Position numbers and translations under genes: made by a program. Source: GCA-2719315 sp964448645 (GTDB lineage Bacteria; Bacteroidota; Bacteroidia; Flavobacteriales; Flavobacteriaceae). Taken from it: DNA of 16,321 bases. Shown one piece after another: positions 7,100-16,247 of this stretch. Numbering within the stretch: the stretch's first letter is position 1; every line of letters starts with the position of its first letter. The notes beneath the pieces are model-generated. The model ran no database searches. It was given only the letters and a program-made list of their open reading frames with translations, and had not been told where the DNA came from. Location of the stretch: NCBI GenBank assembly GCA_964448645.1, contig CAYUZY010000035.1:1-16321 (forward strand), written 5' to 3'.

Positions 7100-8452
7100 A
7101 TGAATAAAACGAAAAAACTATTTTATTGTAAAAACTGTGGTGCAGAATCTCCAAAGTGGATAGGACAATGTAATTCTTGTAAAGAATGGAATACAATTGT
7201 TGAAGAGGTTATTGAAAAAAACAATAATTGGAATGTTGATTTTATTGAATCTTCAAAAAAAATTCCCAAAATTATTAATGAAATTGAAATAAAAAATAAC
7301 CCTAGAATTAATACAAAAGACAATGAATTAAATAGAGTTCTAGGTGGGGGAATAGTTCCTGGATCTCTTATACTTCTTGGGGGTGAACCAGGTATTGGAA
7401 AATCAACTCTTCTACTTCAGGTTTCTTTACAAATTAATGGTAATGTTTTATATGTCTCAGGTGAAGAAAGTGAAGAACAAATTAAATTACGTGCACTAAG
7501 AATAGAAAGTTCCAAATCAGAATGTTATATACTTTGTGAAACTAATACTCAAAATATTTTTAAACAAATAAAAAAAATTAATCCTATCCTTGTTATAATT
7601 GATTCAATTCAAACGTTATATAGTCAAAAAATTGATAGCTCAATAGGAAGTATATCACAATTAAAAACATGTGCAAATGAATTAATTAAATTTTCCAAAC
7701 AAACTGGAACACCCATAATTTTAGTTGGCCATATAACTAAAGATGGTAATATAGCTGGTCCTAAAATTTTAGAACATATGGTTGACACTGTTCTTCAATT
7801 TGAAGGTGATAGAAATAATATATATAGAATATTAAGAGCACAAAAAAATCGATTTGGAGCCATATCTGAAATAGGCATATATGAAATGTTTTCAAATGGA
7901 CTTAAACCAATTTCAAACCCTCATGAATTTCTTATTTCATCAAAAAATAATTCCCTAAGTGGTCATGCAATAGCAACATCAATTGAAGGTCTTAGATCAT
8001 TAATGGTAGAAATTCAATCTTTAGTTAGTACTGCAGTATATGGTACTCCTCAAAGAAACAGCAATGGATATAATACAAAAAGACTTAATATGCTTTTGGC
8101 GATACTTGAAAAAAAGGCTGGCTTTTCTCTTGCGACTAAAGATGTTTTTTTAAATATTACCGGAGGAATAAAAATTGTAGACCCTGCTATAGATTTAGCT
8201 GTAGCAATGGCTATTTTATCAAGCAATAATGACTTCCCTATAAACACTAAAATTTGTTTTTCAGGGGAAATAGGTTTGTCAGGAGAAATAAGACCCGTTA
8301 CAAAGGTTGAACAAAGAGTTAAAGAAGCAGAAAAAATTGGTTTTGAATCAATTATTATTTCAAAATATTCTAAAATAACCCAATCATTTAAAAAAATCAA
8401 AATAATAAAATTCTCAAAAATTGAATCAGTAATAGAGTATATATTTCAATAA
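7100..8452 (+). CDS. radA: DNA repair protein RadA (Sms), branch-migration helicase
   Basis: A RecA-like hexameric ATPase that extends and resolves recombination intermediates. All modules are in order: an N-terminal four-cysteine zinc finger (C10, C13, C24, C27; YCKNCG...GQCNSCKEW), Walker A GGEPGIGKST (94-103), Walker B ILVIIDSIQT (163-172), the RadA-specific KNRFG motif (249-253), and a C-terminal Lon-protease-like domain (about 275-450) containing TGGIKIVDPAIDLAVA and FSGEIGLSGEIRPV. At 450 residues it is the usual length. The ATG at 7100 puts the zinc finger at the expected distance from the N-terminus. It stands 24 bases after the membrane protein gene, an order also familiar from flavobacteria, and 49 bases before gdhA. 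Confidence 0.97.
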   Translation: MNKTKKLFYCKNCGAESPKWIGQCNSCKEWNTIVEEVIEKNNNWNVDFIESSKKIPKIINEIEIKNNPRINTKDNELNRVLGGGIVPGSLILLGGEPGIGKSTLLLQVSLQINGNVLYVSGEESEEQIKLRALRIESSKSECYILCETNTQNIFKQIKKINPILVIIDSIQTLYSQKIDSSIGSISQLKTCANELIKFSKQTGTPIILVGHITKDGNIAGPKILEHMVDTVLQFEGDRNNIYRILRAQKNRFGAISEIGIYEMFSNGLKPISNPHEFLISSKNNSLSGHAIATSIEGLRSLMVEIQSLVSTAVYGTPQRNSNGYNTKRLNMLLAILEKKAGFSLATKDVFLNITGGIKIVDPAIDLAVAMAILSSNNDFPINTKICFSGEIGLSGEIRPVTKVEQRVKEAEKIGFESIIISKYSKITQSFKKIKIIKFSKIESVIEYIFQ

Positions 8453-8501
8453 TAATTTAATACCTTATACTAAAATTTACACGATATAACCCTTTTTAAT
8501 A

Positions 8502-9842
8502 ATGGAAAAAATTATAAAAAATTTTCTAAATGAAGTTAACAACAAAAATCAAAATGAACCTGAATTCATGCAAGCAGTCTCGGAGGTAGCTGAAACAGTT
8601 ATTCCATATATAGTGAAAAATGATATTTATTATGGTCAAAATATCCTTATGAGAATGGTTGAACCAGAAAGAGTTGTTTCTTTTAGAGTTGCTTGGATTG
8701 ATGATCAAGAAGAAATTCAGGTTAACAGAGGTTATAGAATTGAAATGAACTCAGCAATTGGCCCTTATAAAGGGGGGCTTCGTTTTCATCCTTCTGTAAA
8801 TCTCAGTATTTTGAAATTTTTAGCCTTTGAACAAATCTTTAAAAATAGTCTTACAACTCTTCCAATGGGTGGAGGAAAAGGTGGTTCTGACTTCAATCCT
8901 AAAGGAAGATCAGATACTGAAGTAATGAGGTTTTGTCAAAGTTTCATGACAGAATTATTTAGACATATTGGCCCTAATAGAGATATCCCTGCAGGAGATA
9001 TTGGAGTAGGAAGTAGAGAAATAGGATATTTATTTGGTCAATATAAAAGATTAAAAAATGAATTTACCGGAGTATTAACAGGAAAAGGAGTTTCATGGGG
9101 GGGCTCATTAATTAGACCTGAAGCAACTGGATACGGAGTTGTTTATTTTGCCAATCAGATGCTTGAAAATGCATCAAAAAGCATGAAAAAAAAATCTGTT
9201 GTAATCTCTGGCTCTGGAAATGTTGCTCAATATGCTGCCGAAAAATGTATCGATCTAGGAGCTAAAGTTTTAACTCTCTCAGACTCTTCTGGCTTTATAT
9301 TTGATCCAGATGGAATAAATTTGGAAAAACTCTATTACGTAATGAAATTAAAAAATGTAAAGCGACAAAGAATAAGTGAATATTCGAAAAAATTTACTAA
9401 GGCTACATTTTATAAAAATAAAACTCCATGGAGTATAAAGTGTGATATTGCTTTACCCTGTGCCACTCAAAATGAGCTAAACCATATTGATGCAAAAATT
9501 TTAATTAAAAATGGTTGTTTTTGTGTAAGTGAAGGCGCTAATATGCCTTCTACTAATGATGCAATTAATTTATTTGTGAAAAATAAAATTTTATATGCTC
9601 CAGGGAAAGCTTCTAATGCTGGAGGAGTTGCTGTTTCAGGATTAGAAATGGCCCAAAATTCTTTGAGATATAATTGGTCAAGAGAAGAAGTAGATGAAAA
9701 GCTTCAATCTATAATGAAAAGTATTCATGAATCATGTCTAGAATATGGAAAAGAAAAAAACTATATAAATTATGTTAAAGGAGCTAATATTGCCGGTTTT
9801 GTAAAAGTTGCAGATGCAATGTTAGCTCAAGGTGTCGTATAA
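8502..9842 (+). CDS. gdhA: NADP-dependent glutamate dehydrogenase
   Basis: Catalyses reductive amination of 2-oxoglutarate with ammonium and NADPH to glutamate, a main entry of ammonium into the cell; a cytoplasmic hexamer. At 446 residues it matches the roughly 447 of the well-known hexameric bacterial enzyme. Visible signatures are GPYKGGLRFHPS (87-98), the catalytic-lysine motif LPMGGGKGGSDF (120-131, Lys126), GDIGVGSREIGYL, and the dinucleotide-binding SGSGNVAQ (236-243) followed by SDSSG. The last features and the length fit the NADP-preferring class; cofactor choice is inferred by family. A 49-base spacer precedes it. The nearest promoter-like element is TATATTTC (8440-8447, one mismatch to TAnnTTTG), overlapping the end of radA, with TTG at 8421-8423; this is weak. 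Confidence 0.95.
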   Translation: MEKIIKNFLNEVNNKNQNEPEFMQAVSEVAETVIPYIVKNDIYYGQNILMRMVEPERVVSFRVAWIDDQEEIQVNRGYRIEMNSAIGPYKGGLRFHPSVNLSILKFLAFEQIFKNSLTTLPMGGGKGGSDFNPKGRSDTEVMRFCQSFMTELFRHIGPNRDIPAGDIGVGSREIGYLFGQYKRLKNEFTGVLTGKGVSWGGSLIRPEATGYGVVYFANQMLENASKSMKKKSVVISGSGNVAQYAAEKCIDLGAKVLTLSDSSGFIFDPDGINLEKLYYVMKLKNVKRQRISEYSKKFTKATFYKNKTPWSIKCDIALPCATQNELNHIDAKILIKNGCFCVSEGANMPSTNDAINLFVKNKILYAPGKASNAGGVAVSGLEMAQNSLRYNWSREEVDEKLQSIMKSIHESCLEYGKEKNYINYVKGANIAGFVKVADAMLAQGVV

Positions 9843-9844
9843 TA

Positions 9845-10576
9845 ATGTTTGAAAAAACTAATGCGATAGTAATTAAGAGTTTAAAATACGGAGACGCTAG
9901 TTTGATCGTTAACTGCTATTGTGAAAATTTTGGTCTGCAAACATTTATTTTAAAAGGAATTCTTAACTCAAAAAAAAGTAAATCTCCTAAAAAATCTTTA
10001 TTTGAACCTTTAAATATTATTGAAATTATTTTTTCAAAAAAAAAAGGAAATAACATGGGTTATATTAAAGAAGCAAAATTAAAATTTCCATATGTGGACA
10101 TTCCTTTTAACATTAATAAAAAAAATATTTTATTTTTTTTAAATGAATTTCTTTATGAAGTATTAAAAGAAGATAAAACAAAAAACATAAGTTTATTTAA
10201 ATATTTATATAACGCTTTAATTTGGTTTGATTCAAGTGAAAAAATATCAAATTTTTTAATAAAATTTATGTTTGATCTAACTAAATTTCTTGGGTTTCAG
10301 CCAAATACAGAAAATAATGAATTTTCTTATTTTGATCTTGAAAATGGCAATACAACTAACATAAAGCCTAAAGGAGAATTTATGCAAGGAAAATTAAAAA
10401 ATACTATGATTTTATTTTTAGGCACAACTTTTGATAAAATAATATTTATTAAACTAAATAAAACTGAAAGAATAAAGCTTTTTAATTACGCTTTGGATTA
10501 TTTTAAAATTCACTTGCAAGGATTCAATAAACCAAAATCAATTTCTATATTAAATGAAATTTATAACCCCACATAA
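9845..10576 (+). CDS. recO: DNA repair protein RecO
   Basis: Loads RecA onto SSB-coated single-stranded DNA with RecR (RecF pathway). At 243 residues it is the usual length for Bacteroidota RecO. The N-terminus reads as the OB fold: AIVIKSLKYGDASLIVNCYCENFGL, a lysine-rich loop, then SLFEPLNIIEIIF. The helical C-terminal half contains LTKFLGFQPN and a YFDLENG segment in place of the zinc-binding cysteines of other RecO proteins. Divergence is high, as usual for this family. The ATG follows the gdhA stop by two bases; the gene then overlaps the TonB receptor gene by 23 bases. It contains a run of ten A at 10036-10045, but the frame is intact. The order recO-receptor-ileS supports the assignment, because this neighbourhood recurs in flavobacteria. 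Confidence 0.88.
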   Translation: MFEKTNAIVIKSLKYGDASLIVNCYCENFGLQTFILKGILNSKKSKSPKKSLFEPLNIIEIIFSKKKGNNMGYIKEAKLKFPYVDIPFNINKKNILFFLNEFLYEVLKEDKTKNISLFKYLYNALIWFDSSEKISNFLIKFMFDLTKFLGFQPNTENNEFSYFDLENGNTTNIKPKGEFMQGKLKNTMILFLGTTFDKIIFIKLNKTERIKLFNYALDYFKIHLQGFNKPKSISILNEIYNPT

Positions 10577-13025
10577 CTTATTAATATATTTTTTATTTTT
10601 TTCAAATGTTTTGTTTGCGCAAGAAATTGAAGTCAGAGATTCTGAAACTGGTTTTCCCCTTTCAGGAGTCCTAATCAATAATAATGACAAAACTATATAT
10701 ACGATCACAGACGAAAATGGATATGCCTCTCTTTCAATTTTTGAAAAAACCGATATTATAACAATTCAGATTTATGGATATAAAAATCAAAAAATAAATT
10801 TGAAAGAGAAGCATAAATTTATAATATACATGGATGGCGAAGAAGAAGCTCTTGAGGAAGTTATTTTATCTGTCGCTAGATCAAAAACATCTAGAAAACA
10901 AATAGCAGAAAAAGTAAATGTTATTTCTTCAGAAGAAATTTCTTTAAACAATCCTTCAACAGGTGGAGATATCTTAAAATTAAGTCCTGGTATAAGGCTC
11001 CAAAAATCTCAGGGAGGTGGAGGTAGCCCTGTTCTAAGAGGGTTTGAAGCAAATAGAGTTCTTTTGGTAGTTGATGGTGTTAGAATGAACAATGCTATAT
11101 ATAGAACTGGTCATATACAAAACTCTATAACAATTGATCCAAATAATATTGAAAGAGTTGAAGTTATTTTTGGTTCTTCTTCTGTTGGTTATGGTTCCGA
11201 TGCCCTAGGTGGAGTTATTCATTATTATACTAAATCTCCAAGAATAAATAACGACAAAAAATTTAAGACATCTTTTAATTCTCAATTACAAACTGCAAAT
11301 AATTCAACTTTAAATAACTTTACTACTGAATTAAGTTTTGAAAAATGGGCAAGTCTTAGTAGTATTAGTTTTTCTGATTTTGGAGATATTAAAATTGGTA
11401 AAAAAAGAAATCATGGATATAAAAACTGGGGATTAACCCCATTCTATTCTGATAATAATACTAAAAATTATAATCCTAATCAAAATGAAAATAAAGATCC
11501 AAATATCCAAAAAAATACAAATTATAATCAACTAGATATTCTTCAAAAATTTTCTTTTTTAATTGCTCCAAAAAAACAATTGTTATTAAATTTTCAATTT
11601 TCAAAATCTTCTAATATTCCAAGATATGATAAGCTCGTAGAAGAAAAAAATGGAAATTTAAAATTTGCTGAATGGAATTATGGCCCTCAACAAAGATTAA
11701 TGATAGCACCTCAATTTAAATTTTTTTCTGAAAAAAAATTTCTAAATAAAGGAAGTTTAATTATAGCATATCAAAATATAAGAGAAAGTAGGATTAAAAG
11801 AAAGTTTTCAAGTTTAGACAGGCAGAGTCAAGAAGAATATCTGAATTTGTTAAGTATTAATGGCGATTTTGACTTTAATATAAAAAATCACTCTTTTTCT
11901 TATGGATTTGAAGGAACCTATAATGATATTTATTCTATTGGTTATTCTCAAAAATTATTATTAAATCAAAATAAAATAACTGATTTAGACATAAGATTAC
12001 CAATAACTTCAAGATACCCTAGCGCAGGTAGTTCGTATAAAAGTATAGCTGCCTATATTAATTGGATTTGGGATATTGAGGATAATTTAACATTAAGTGC
12101 TGGAATGAGATTAACCAAAACCCTATTAAAGGCTAAATGGAAAGAGACAAATAATATAAATTCCTTATTATCAAATGTTAAATTGAACTCTATTGCTTTA
12201 ACTGAAACTCTAGGACTTACATATAGGCCAAAAAAAAATATTCAATGGAGTTTTATTATATCTAGTGGATTTAGAAATCCAAATATTGATGATATTGGAA
12301 AAGTAAGAGAACAGAATGGTGTTTTACTCGTTCCTAATTCCTTTTTAAAGCCTGAATATGCATATAATTTTGAAACTGGGTTTACCAAATTTTTAAATAA
12401 TTCAAAAGATTATGTTGCGTTGAGAGGTTTTACAACTCTTATTTCAAGGCATATAGTTAGAGCTAATTATTCTATATTTTCAGATACTTCAACTAAAGAT
12501 GATTCAACAATTATTTATAATAATGAGGAAGTAAAAACTACCGCTAATAAAAATTTAGGAAATAGATATATTTTTGGAGGATCTTTTGATAGTTATTTTA
12601 CATTCTCAAAAAATATTTTTTTTAAAAATAGTATAACAATTACTGAAGGAAATAAAAATGAAAAATATGGTCCATTACCCTCAATCTCCCCTATATTTGG
12701 ATTATTAAGTATAAATTATAAAGATTCATTTTTTAAATTATCAAGTATTATAAACTTTAGTGGCAGTAAAGATCCTGAAAAATATAGCTTTGGCGGTGAA
12801 GATGGTCTTCAAGAAACTCCAGTAGTTGAAGGTTCAAATGAAATTAAATATGCTGGAACTCCATCATGGTATGACTTTTCAATTGTTGGAGATTACATTA
12901 TAAATAAGAAGCTTAAAATTAACTTTGGTGCTTATAACTTATTTGATTTCCACTATAGGGAATTTGGATCGGGTATATCAGCTCCTGGAAGAAATATTCA
13001 GATTGGATTAAATTGGGAACCCTAA
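10554..13025 (+). CDS. TonB-dependent outer-membrane receptor (heme/siderophore type)
   Basis: An 823-residue outer-membrane active transporter energised by TonB. Order: signal peptide (1-22, ending FFSNVLFA before QEIEV), a carboxypeptidase-regulatory-like domain (about 23-95, typical of Bacteroidota), a linker with the TonB-box-like LEEVILSV (100-107), a plug domain (about 112-228) with GGDILKLSPGI, GSPVLRGFEANRVLLVVDG and VIFGSSSVGYGSDALGG, then the beta-barrel. The plug wording, including MNNAIYRTGHIQN and the C-terminal NLFDFHYREFGSGISAPGRN, resembles heme/hemoglobin receptors, so iron or heme uptake is the best guess; the substrate is not proven. No partner SusD is present, which argues against glycan uptake. 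The start codon is inside recO (23-base overlap). The last residues are NWEP rather than the aromatic terminus usual for barrel proteins. Confidence 0.92.
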   Translation: MKFITPHNLLIYFLFFSNVLFAQEIEVRDSETGFPLSGVLINNNDKTIYTITDENGYASLSIFEKTDIITIQIYGYKNQKINLKEKHKFIIYMDGEEEALEEVILSVARSKTSRKQIAEKVNVISSEEISLNNPSTGGDILKLSPGIRLQKSQGGGGSPVLRGFEANRVLLVVDGVRMNNAIYRTGHIQNSITIDPNNIERVEVIFGSSSVGYGSDALGGVIHYYTKSPRINNDKKFKTSFNSQLQTANNSTLNNFTTELSFEKWASLSSISFSDFGDIKIGKKRNHGYKNWGLTPFYSDNNTKNYNPNQNENKDPNIQKNTNYNQLDILQKFSFLIAPKKQLLLNFQFSKSSNIPRYDKLVEEKNGNLKFAEWNYGPQQRLMIAPQFKFFSEKKFLNKGSLIIAYQNIRESRIKRKFSSLDRQSQEEYLNLLSINGDFDFNIKNHSFSYGFEGTYNDIYSIGYSQKLLLNQNKITDLDIRLPITSRYPSAGSSYKSIAAYINWIWDIEDNLTLSAGMRLTKTLLKAKWKETNNINSLLSNVKLNSIALTETLGLTYRPKKNIQWSFIISSGFRNPNIDDIGKVREQNGVLLVPNSFLKPEYAYNFETGFTKFLNNSKDYVALRGFTTLISRHIVRANYSIFSDTSTKDDSTIIYNNEEVKTTANKNLGNRYIFGGSFDSYFTFSKNIFFKNSITITEGNKNEKYGPLPSISPIFGLLSINYKDSFFKLSSIINFSGSKDPEKYSFGGEDGLQETPVVEGSNEIKYAGTPSWYDFSIVGDYIINKKLKINFGAYNLFDFHYREFGSGISAPGRNIQIGLNWEP

Positions 13026-13029
13026 TATT

Positions 13030-13069
13030 TTTAATCAACTTTTTGTAGTGAGATTAAATTAAATTTTTG
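13030..13069 (+). terminator. Weak hairpin after the TonB receptor gene
   Basis: TTTAATC (13030-13036) can pair with GATTAAA (13052-13058) around a 15-base loop, followed shortly by a T-run at 13064-13068. The stem has only one G-C pair and the loop is long, so termination here is a guess supported mainly by position between the receptor stop and the ileS promoter. Confidence 0.2.
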
Positions 13070-13080
13070 TTTAAAATAAC

Positions 13081-13088
13081 TAATTTTG
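13081..13088 (+). promoter_or_regulatory. Bacteroidetes -7 box for ileS
   Basis: TAATTTTG is a perfect TAnnTTTG match, followed by CA as is common. The predicted transcription start is near 13095, about 21 bases before the TTG at 13116. The TTTG at 13066-13069 is too close to serve as the -33 element, and no good alternative is seen. The box covers the TTG at 13086, which argues that this triplet is promoter, not start codon. Confidence 0.45.
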
Positions 13089-13115
13089 CATTTAATAAAC
13101 CAACCTATTATTCTT

Positions 13116-16100
13116 TTGAAAAAATTTCCTGAATATAAAGAGCTTAATCTTGATAAAATTTCTAAGACAATATCTGACTTCTGGGAACTTGATAATTCTT
13201 TTAAAAAGAGCATTGAAACTAGATCTTCTAAACAAAGATTTGTTTTTTTTGAAGGGCCTCCATCAGCAAATGGAATGCCTGGAATTCACCATGTTATTTC
13301 AAGAACTATAAAAGATATATTTTGTAGGTATAAAACTCTTAAAGGTTTTCTAGTTGAAAGAAAAGCAGGGTGGGATACCCATGGTCTTCCAGTTGAGTTA
13401 AGTGTAGAAAAAGAACTAGGTATAACAAAAGATGAAATTGGTAAAACCATATCCATAAAAGATTATAATGATGCGTGCAAAAAAGCTGTAATGAAATACA
13501 CTGATTCATGGAATCATTTAACAAAAAGAATAGGATATTGGGTTGATATGGAAGACCCTTACATTACTTATACGACTAAGTATATTGAATCAGTTTGGTG
13601 GTTAATTAAAGAAATTTATAAAAAAAAATTAATATACAAAGGTTATACTGTTCAACCATACTCTCCAATGGCAGGCACAGGCTTAAGTTCTCATGAACTG
13701 AATCAGCCTGGAACCTATGTTGACGTTTCTGATACATCTATAACTGCGCAATTTAAAATTATCAACGAAACATTACCTATAAAATATAAAGACAATAGTG
13801 ATGTTTTTTTTCTAGCTTGGACAACTACACCATGGACATTACCTTCAAATACTGCATTGACTATTGGTTTAAAAATAGAATATGTAATTGTAAATACTTT
13901 TAACCAATATACATATGAGGCAATAAAAGTAATTCTAGCAAAAAAGTTAATAGAAAAACAATTTGGGAACAAATACTATAAGGTTAAAAATAAAGAAGAA
14001 CTGGCAAACTTTAATTCAGAAAAAAAAACTATTCCATATTTCATTGAATCAAAATTAAACGGAAAAGATTTAATCGATGTCAAATATGAAAAAATTTGGA
14101 AAGATGCCCCAGATCCAATTGATTATCCCGAAAATGCATACAGAGTTATCACTGGAGATTTTGTTAATACTGAAGAAGGAACCGGAATTGTTCATACTGC
14201 TCCTACATTTGGTTCAGACGATGCTAAAGCAGCACTTGAAGCTAAACCAAAAGTTCCGGCCCTACTAGTCTTAGATGAAAATAATAATAAAGTTCCTCTT
14301 GTTAATTTAAAAGGAAAATTTATAAATGATTTAGGGTTTTTATCTGGAAAATATGTAAAAAACGAGTATTATAAAGACAATGAAATTCCGGATAAATCTG
14401 TAGATGTTGAAATAGCTATAAAACTAAAGACAGAAAACAGAGCTTTTAAAGTTGAAAAATACAAACACTCTTATCCAAATTGTTGGAGAACAGACAAACC
14501 AATTTTATATTATCCTTTAGATTCTTGGTTTATAAAAATTTCTGAAATCAGAAATAAAATGAGCTCTCTTAATAAAAAAATTAATTGGAAACCAAAGTCT
14601 ACAGGAACAAAACGTTTTGGGAATTGGTTAGACAATGCAAATGACTGGAATTTATCTAGATCACGTTTTTGGGGGATCCCTTTACCAATATGGAAAAACC
14701 AGAAAGGAGATCAAACCAAAGTAATTGGATCTGTTTCTGAATTAATTTCTGAAATAAATCTTTCAATAAATAGAGGTTTAATGGTATCTAATCCAATTAA
14801 GGATTTTAAAATAAATGACTTATCTGAATCCAATTATAATAAAATTGATCTTCATAAGGATACTGTTGATGATGTAATTTTATCCGATTCCAATGGGAAA
14901 CCAATGTATAGAGAAAAAGATTTAATTGATGTCTGGTTTGATTCAGGAGCTATGCCATATGCACAATGGCATTATCCCTTTGAAAACAAAGATAAAATTG
15001 ATAAAAATAAAAGTTTTCCAGCAGATTATATTGCTGAGGGAATAGATCAAACAAGAGGATGGTTTTACACACTTCATGCTATATCAACTCTTGTTTTTAA
15101 CAACATATCATACAAAAATGTTATTTCTAATGGATTAGTTTTAGATAAAAATGGTCAGAAAATGTCTAAAAGACTCGGTAATGCGCCAGATCCATTTAAA
15201 ATTATAGACGAATATGGCCCTGATGCAACTAGATGGTATATGATTTCTAACTCTAACCCTTGGGATAATCTGAAATTTGATGTTGATGGAATTAATGAAG
15301 TTCAGCGTAAATTTTTTGGTACTCTTTTCAATATTTTTTCTTTTTTTAGCTTATATGCAAACATTGACAAATTTTCATACAAGGAAAAAAGTATCTCTCT
15401 TAAAAAAAAACCTGAAATGGATCAATGGATAATATCAGAATTAAACACCCTAATCAAGAAAGTAGACTTCGCTTATAACGATTATGAGCCAACTAAGGTA
15501 ACAAGAATGATCTCAGATTTTGTCCAAGAAAAACTTAGTAATTGGTATGTAAGATTAAATAGAAGAAGGTTTTGGAAAGGAGACTATACTAAAGATAAAA
15601 TTTCAGCTTATCAAACTCTTTTTGATTGTCTTAAAACAATTGCAAAATTATCATCCCCAATTGCCCCTTTTTATATGGATCATTTATATCAAGACCTTAT
15701 TTCAGTTAAATCACAAAATATTTCGTCAGTGCACACATCTTCTTTTCCGAAATGGAATAAGTCCTTTATAAATATTGGTTTAGAAAATAAAATAAATAAG
15801 GCCCGAAATATTACTTCTCTTGCTTTGTCAATTAGGAAAAAAGAACAAATCAAAGTTCGTCAACCACTAAATAAAATTATAATTCCAGTAAAAAGTAATA
15901 AAGAAAAAAAATTAATTGAAAGTATTCAAGATCAATTAATATCTGAAATTAATATTAAAAAAATTGATATAATTCAAGGTGAGAATAACTTTTTTGTTAA
16001 AACCTTAAAACCTAATTTTAAAAAACTTGGACCAAAATATGGAAAAGAAATTCAATTAGTTTCAAAATTGATAAAAGAATTAAGTCAAAATCAAATCTTG

Positions 16101-16247
16101 GAGTTAGAAGAAAAAAAATCTATAAATATTAAATTAAATGGAAAAAATATTATCTTGGACATCTCTGAAGTAGAAATCTACTTTGAAGATATAAAGGGAC
16201 TTCAAGTTTCTCAAGGCACGGGGTATGGACTCTCCGTCAAGGAATAG
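13116..16247 (+). CDS. ileS: Isoleucyl-tRNA synthetase, IleRS2 type, 3' end replaced by foreign sequence
   Basis: Charges tRNA-Ile with isoleucine. The long form with PPSANGMPGIHH, KAGWDTHGLPVE, the editing-domain TTPWTLPSNTAL and GTGIVHTAPTFGSDD, YIAEGIDQTRGWFY, and GQKMSKRLGN identifies the eukaryote-like IleRS2 branch. The first class I signature reads GIHH (13281-13292; residues 56-59) where HxGH is normal; the second is KMSKR (682-686). I chose TTG at 13116, giving MKKFPEYKELNLDK, because flavobacterial enzymes start with a similar KFPEY; the longer frame from TTG 13086 adds ten unconserved codons and overlaps the likely promoter. Homology runs to ISEVEIYFEDIKG, then stops at about 16199. 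The remaining GLQVSQ...SVKE is an out-of-frame reading of unrelated DNA. Family members have about 1130-1140 residues, so roughly 90 C-terminal residues are missing from the window. Confidence 0.93.
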   Translation: MKKFPEYKELNLDKISKTISDFWELDNSFKKSIETRSSKQRFVFFEGPPSANGMPGIHHVISRTIKDIFCRYKTLKGFLVERKAGWDTHGLPVELSVEKELGITKDEIGKTISIKDYNDACKKAVMKYTDSWNHLTKRIGYWVDMEDPYITYTTKYIESVWWLIKEIYKKKLIYKGYTVQPYSPMAGTGLSSHELNQPGTYVDVSDTSITAQFKIINETLPIKYKDNSDVFFLAWTTTPWTLPSNTALTIGLKIEYVIVNTFNQYTYEAIKVILAKKLIEKQFGNKYYKVKNKEELANFNSEKKTIPYFIESKLNGKDLIDVKYEKIWKDAPDPIDYPENAYRVITGDFVNTEEGTGIVHTAPTFGSDDAKAALEAKPKVPALLVLDENNNKVPLVNLKGKFINDLGFLSGKYVKNEYYKDNEIPDKSVDVEIAIKLKTENRAFKVEKYKHSYPNCWRTDKPILYYPLDSWFIKISEIRNKMSSLNKKINWKPKSTGTKRFGNWLDNANDWNLSRSRFWGIPLPIWKNQKGDQTKVIGSVSELISEINLSINRGLMVSNPIKDFKINDLSESNYNKIDLHKDTVDDVILSDSNGKPMYREKDLIDVWFDSGAMPYAQWHYPFENKDKIDKNKSFPADYIAEGIDQTRGWFYTLHAISTLVFNNISYKNVISNGLVLDKNGQKMSKRLGNAPDPFKIIDEYGPDATRWYMISNSNPWDNLKFDVDGINEVQRKFFGTLFNIFSFFSLYANIDKFSYKEKSISLKKKPEMDQWIISELNTLIKKVDFAYNDYEPTKVTRMISDFVQEKLSNWYVRLNRRRFWKGDYTKDKISAYQTLFDCLKTIAKLSSPIAPFYMDHLYQDLISVKSQNISSVHTSSFPKWNKSFINIGLENKINKARNITSLALSIRKKEQIKVRQPLNKIIIPVKSNKEKKLIESIQDQLISEINIKKIDIIQGENNFFVKTLKPNFKKLGPKYGKEIQLVSKLIKELSQNQILELEEKKSINIKLNGKNIILDISEVEIYFEDIKGLQVSQGTGYGLSVKE
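16190..16200. other. Junction between flavobacterial ileS and unrelated higher-G+C DNA
   Basis: Left of here the DNA is about a quarter G+C and reads IleRS. Right of here it is about 50% G+C (63 of 127 bases from 16195) and reads an enoyl-CoA hydratase in a different frame. The hydratase frame has a TAA at 16192-16194, so its DNA begins after that; the IleRS similarity ends at or before 16199. The bases AGGGA around 16195-16199 could belong to either side. No inverted repeat, transposase or tRNA marks the join, so an assembly or amplification chimera is more likely than a natural insertion. Confidence 0.75.

Noticed and set aside
8050..8400. A minus-strand 116-codon frame opposite the Lon-like domain of radA.
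   Set aside because: The plus strand encodes conserved RadA throughout; the antisense frame shows no recognisable motif, so it is a shadow.
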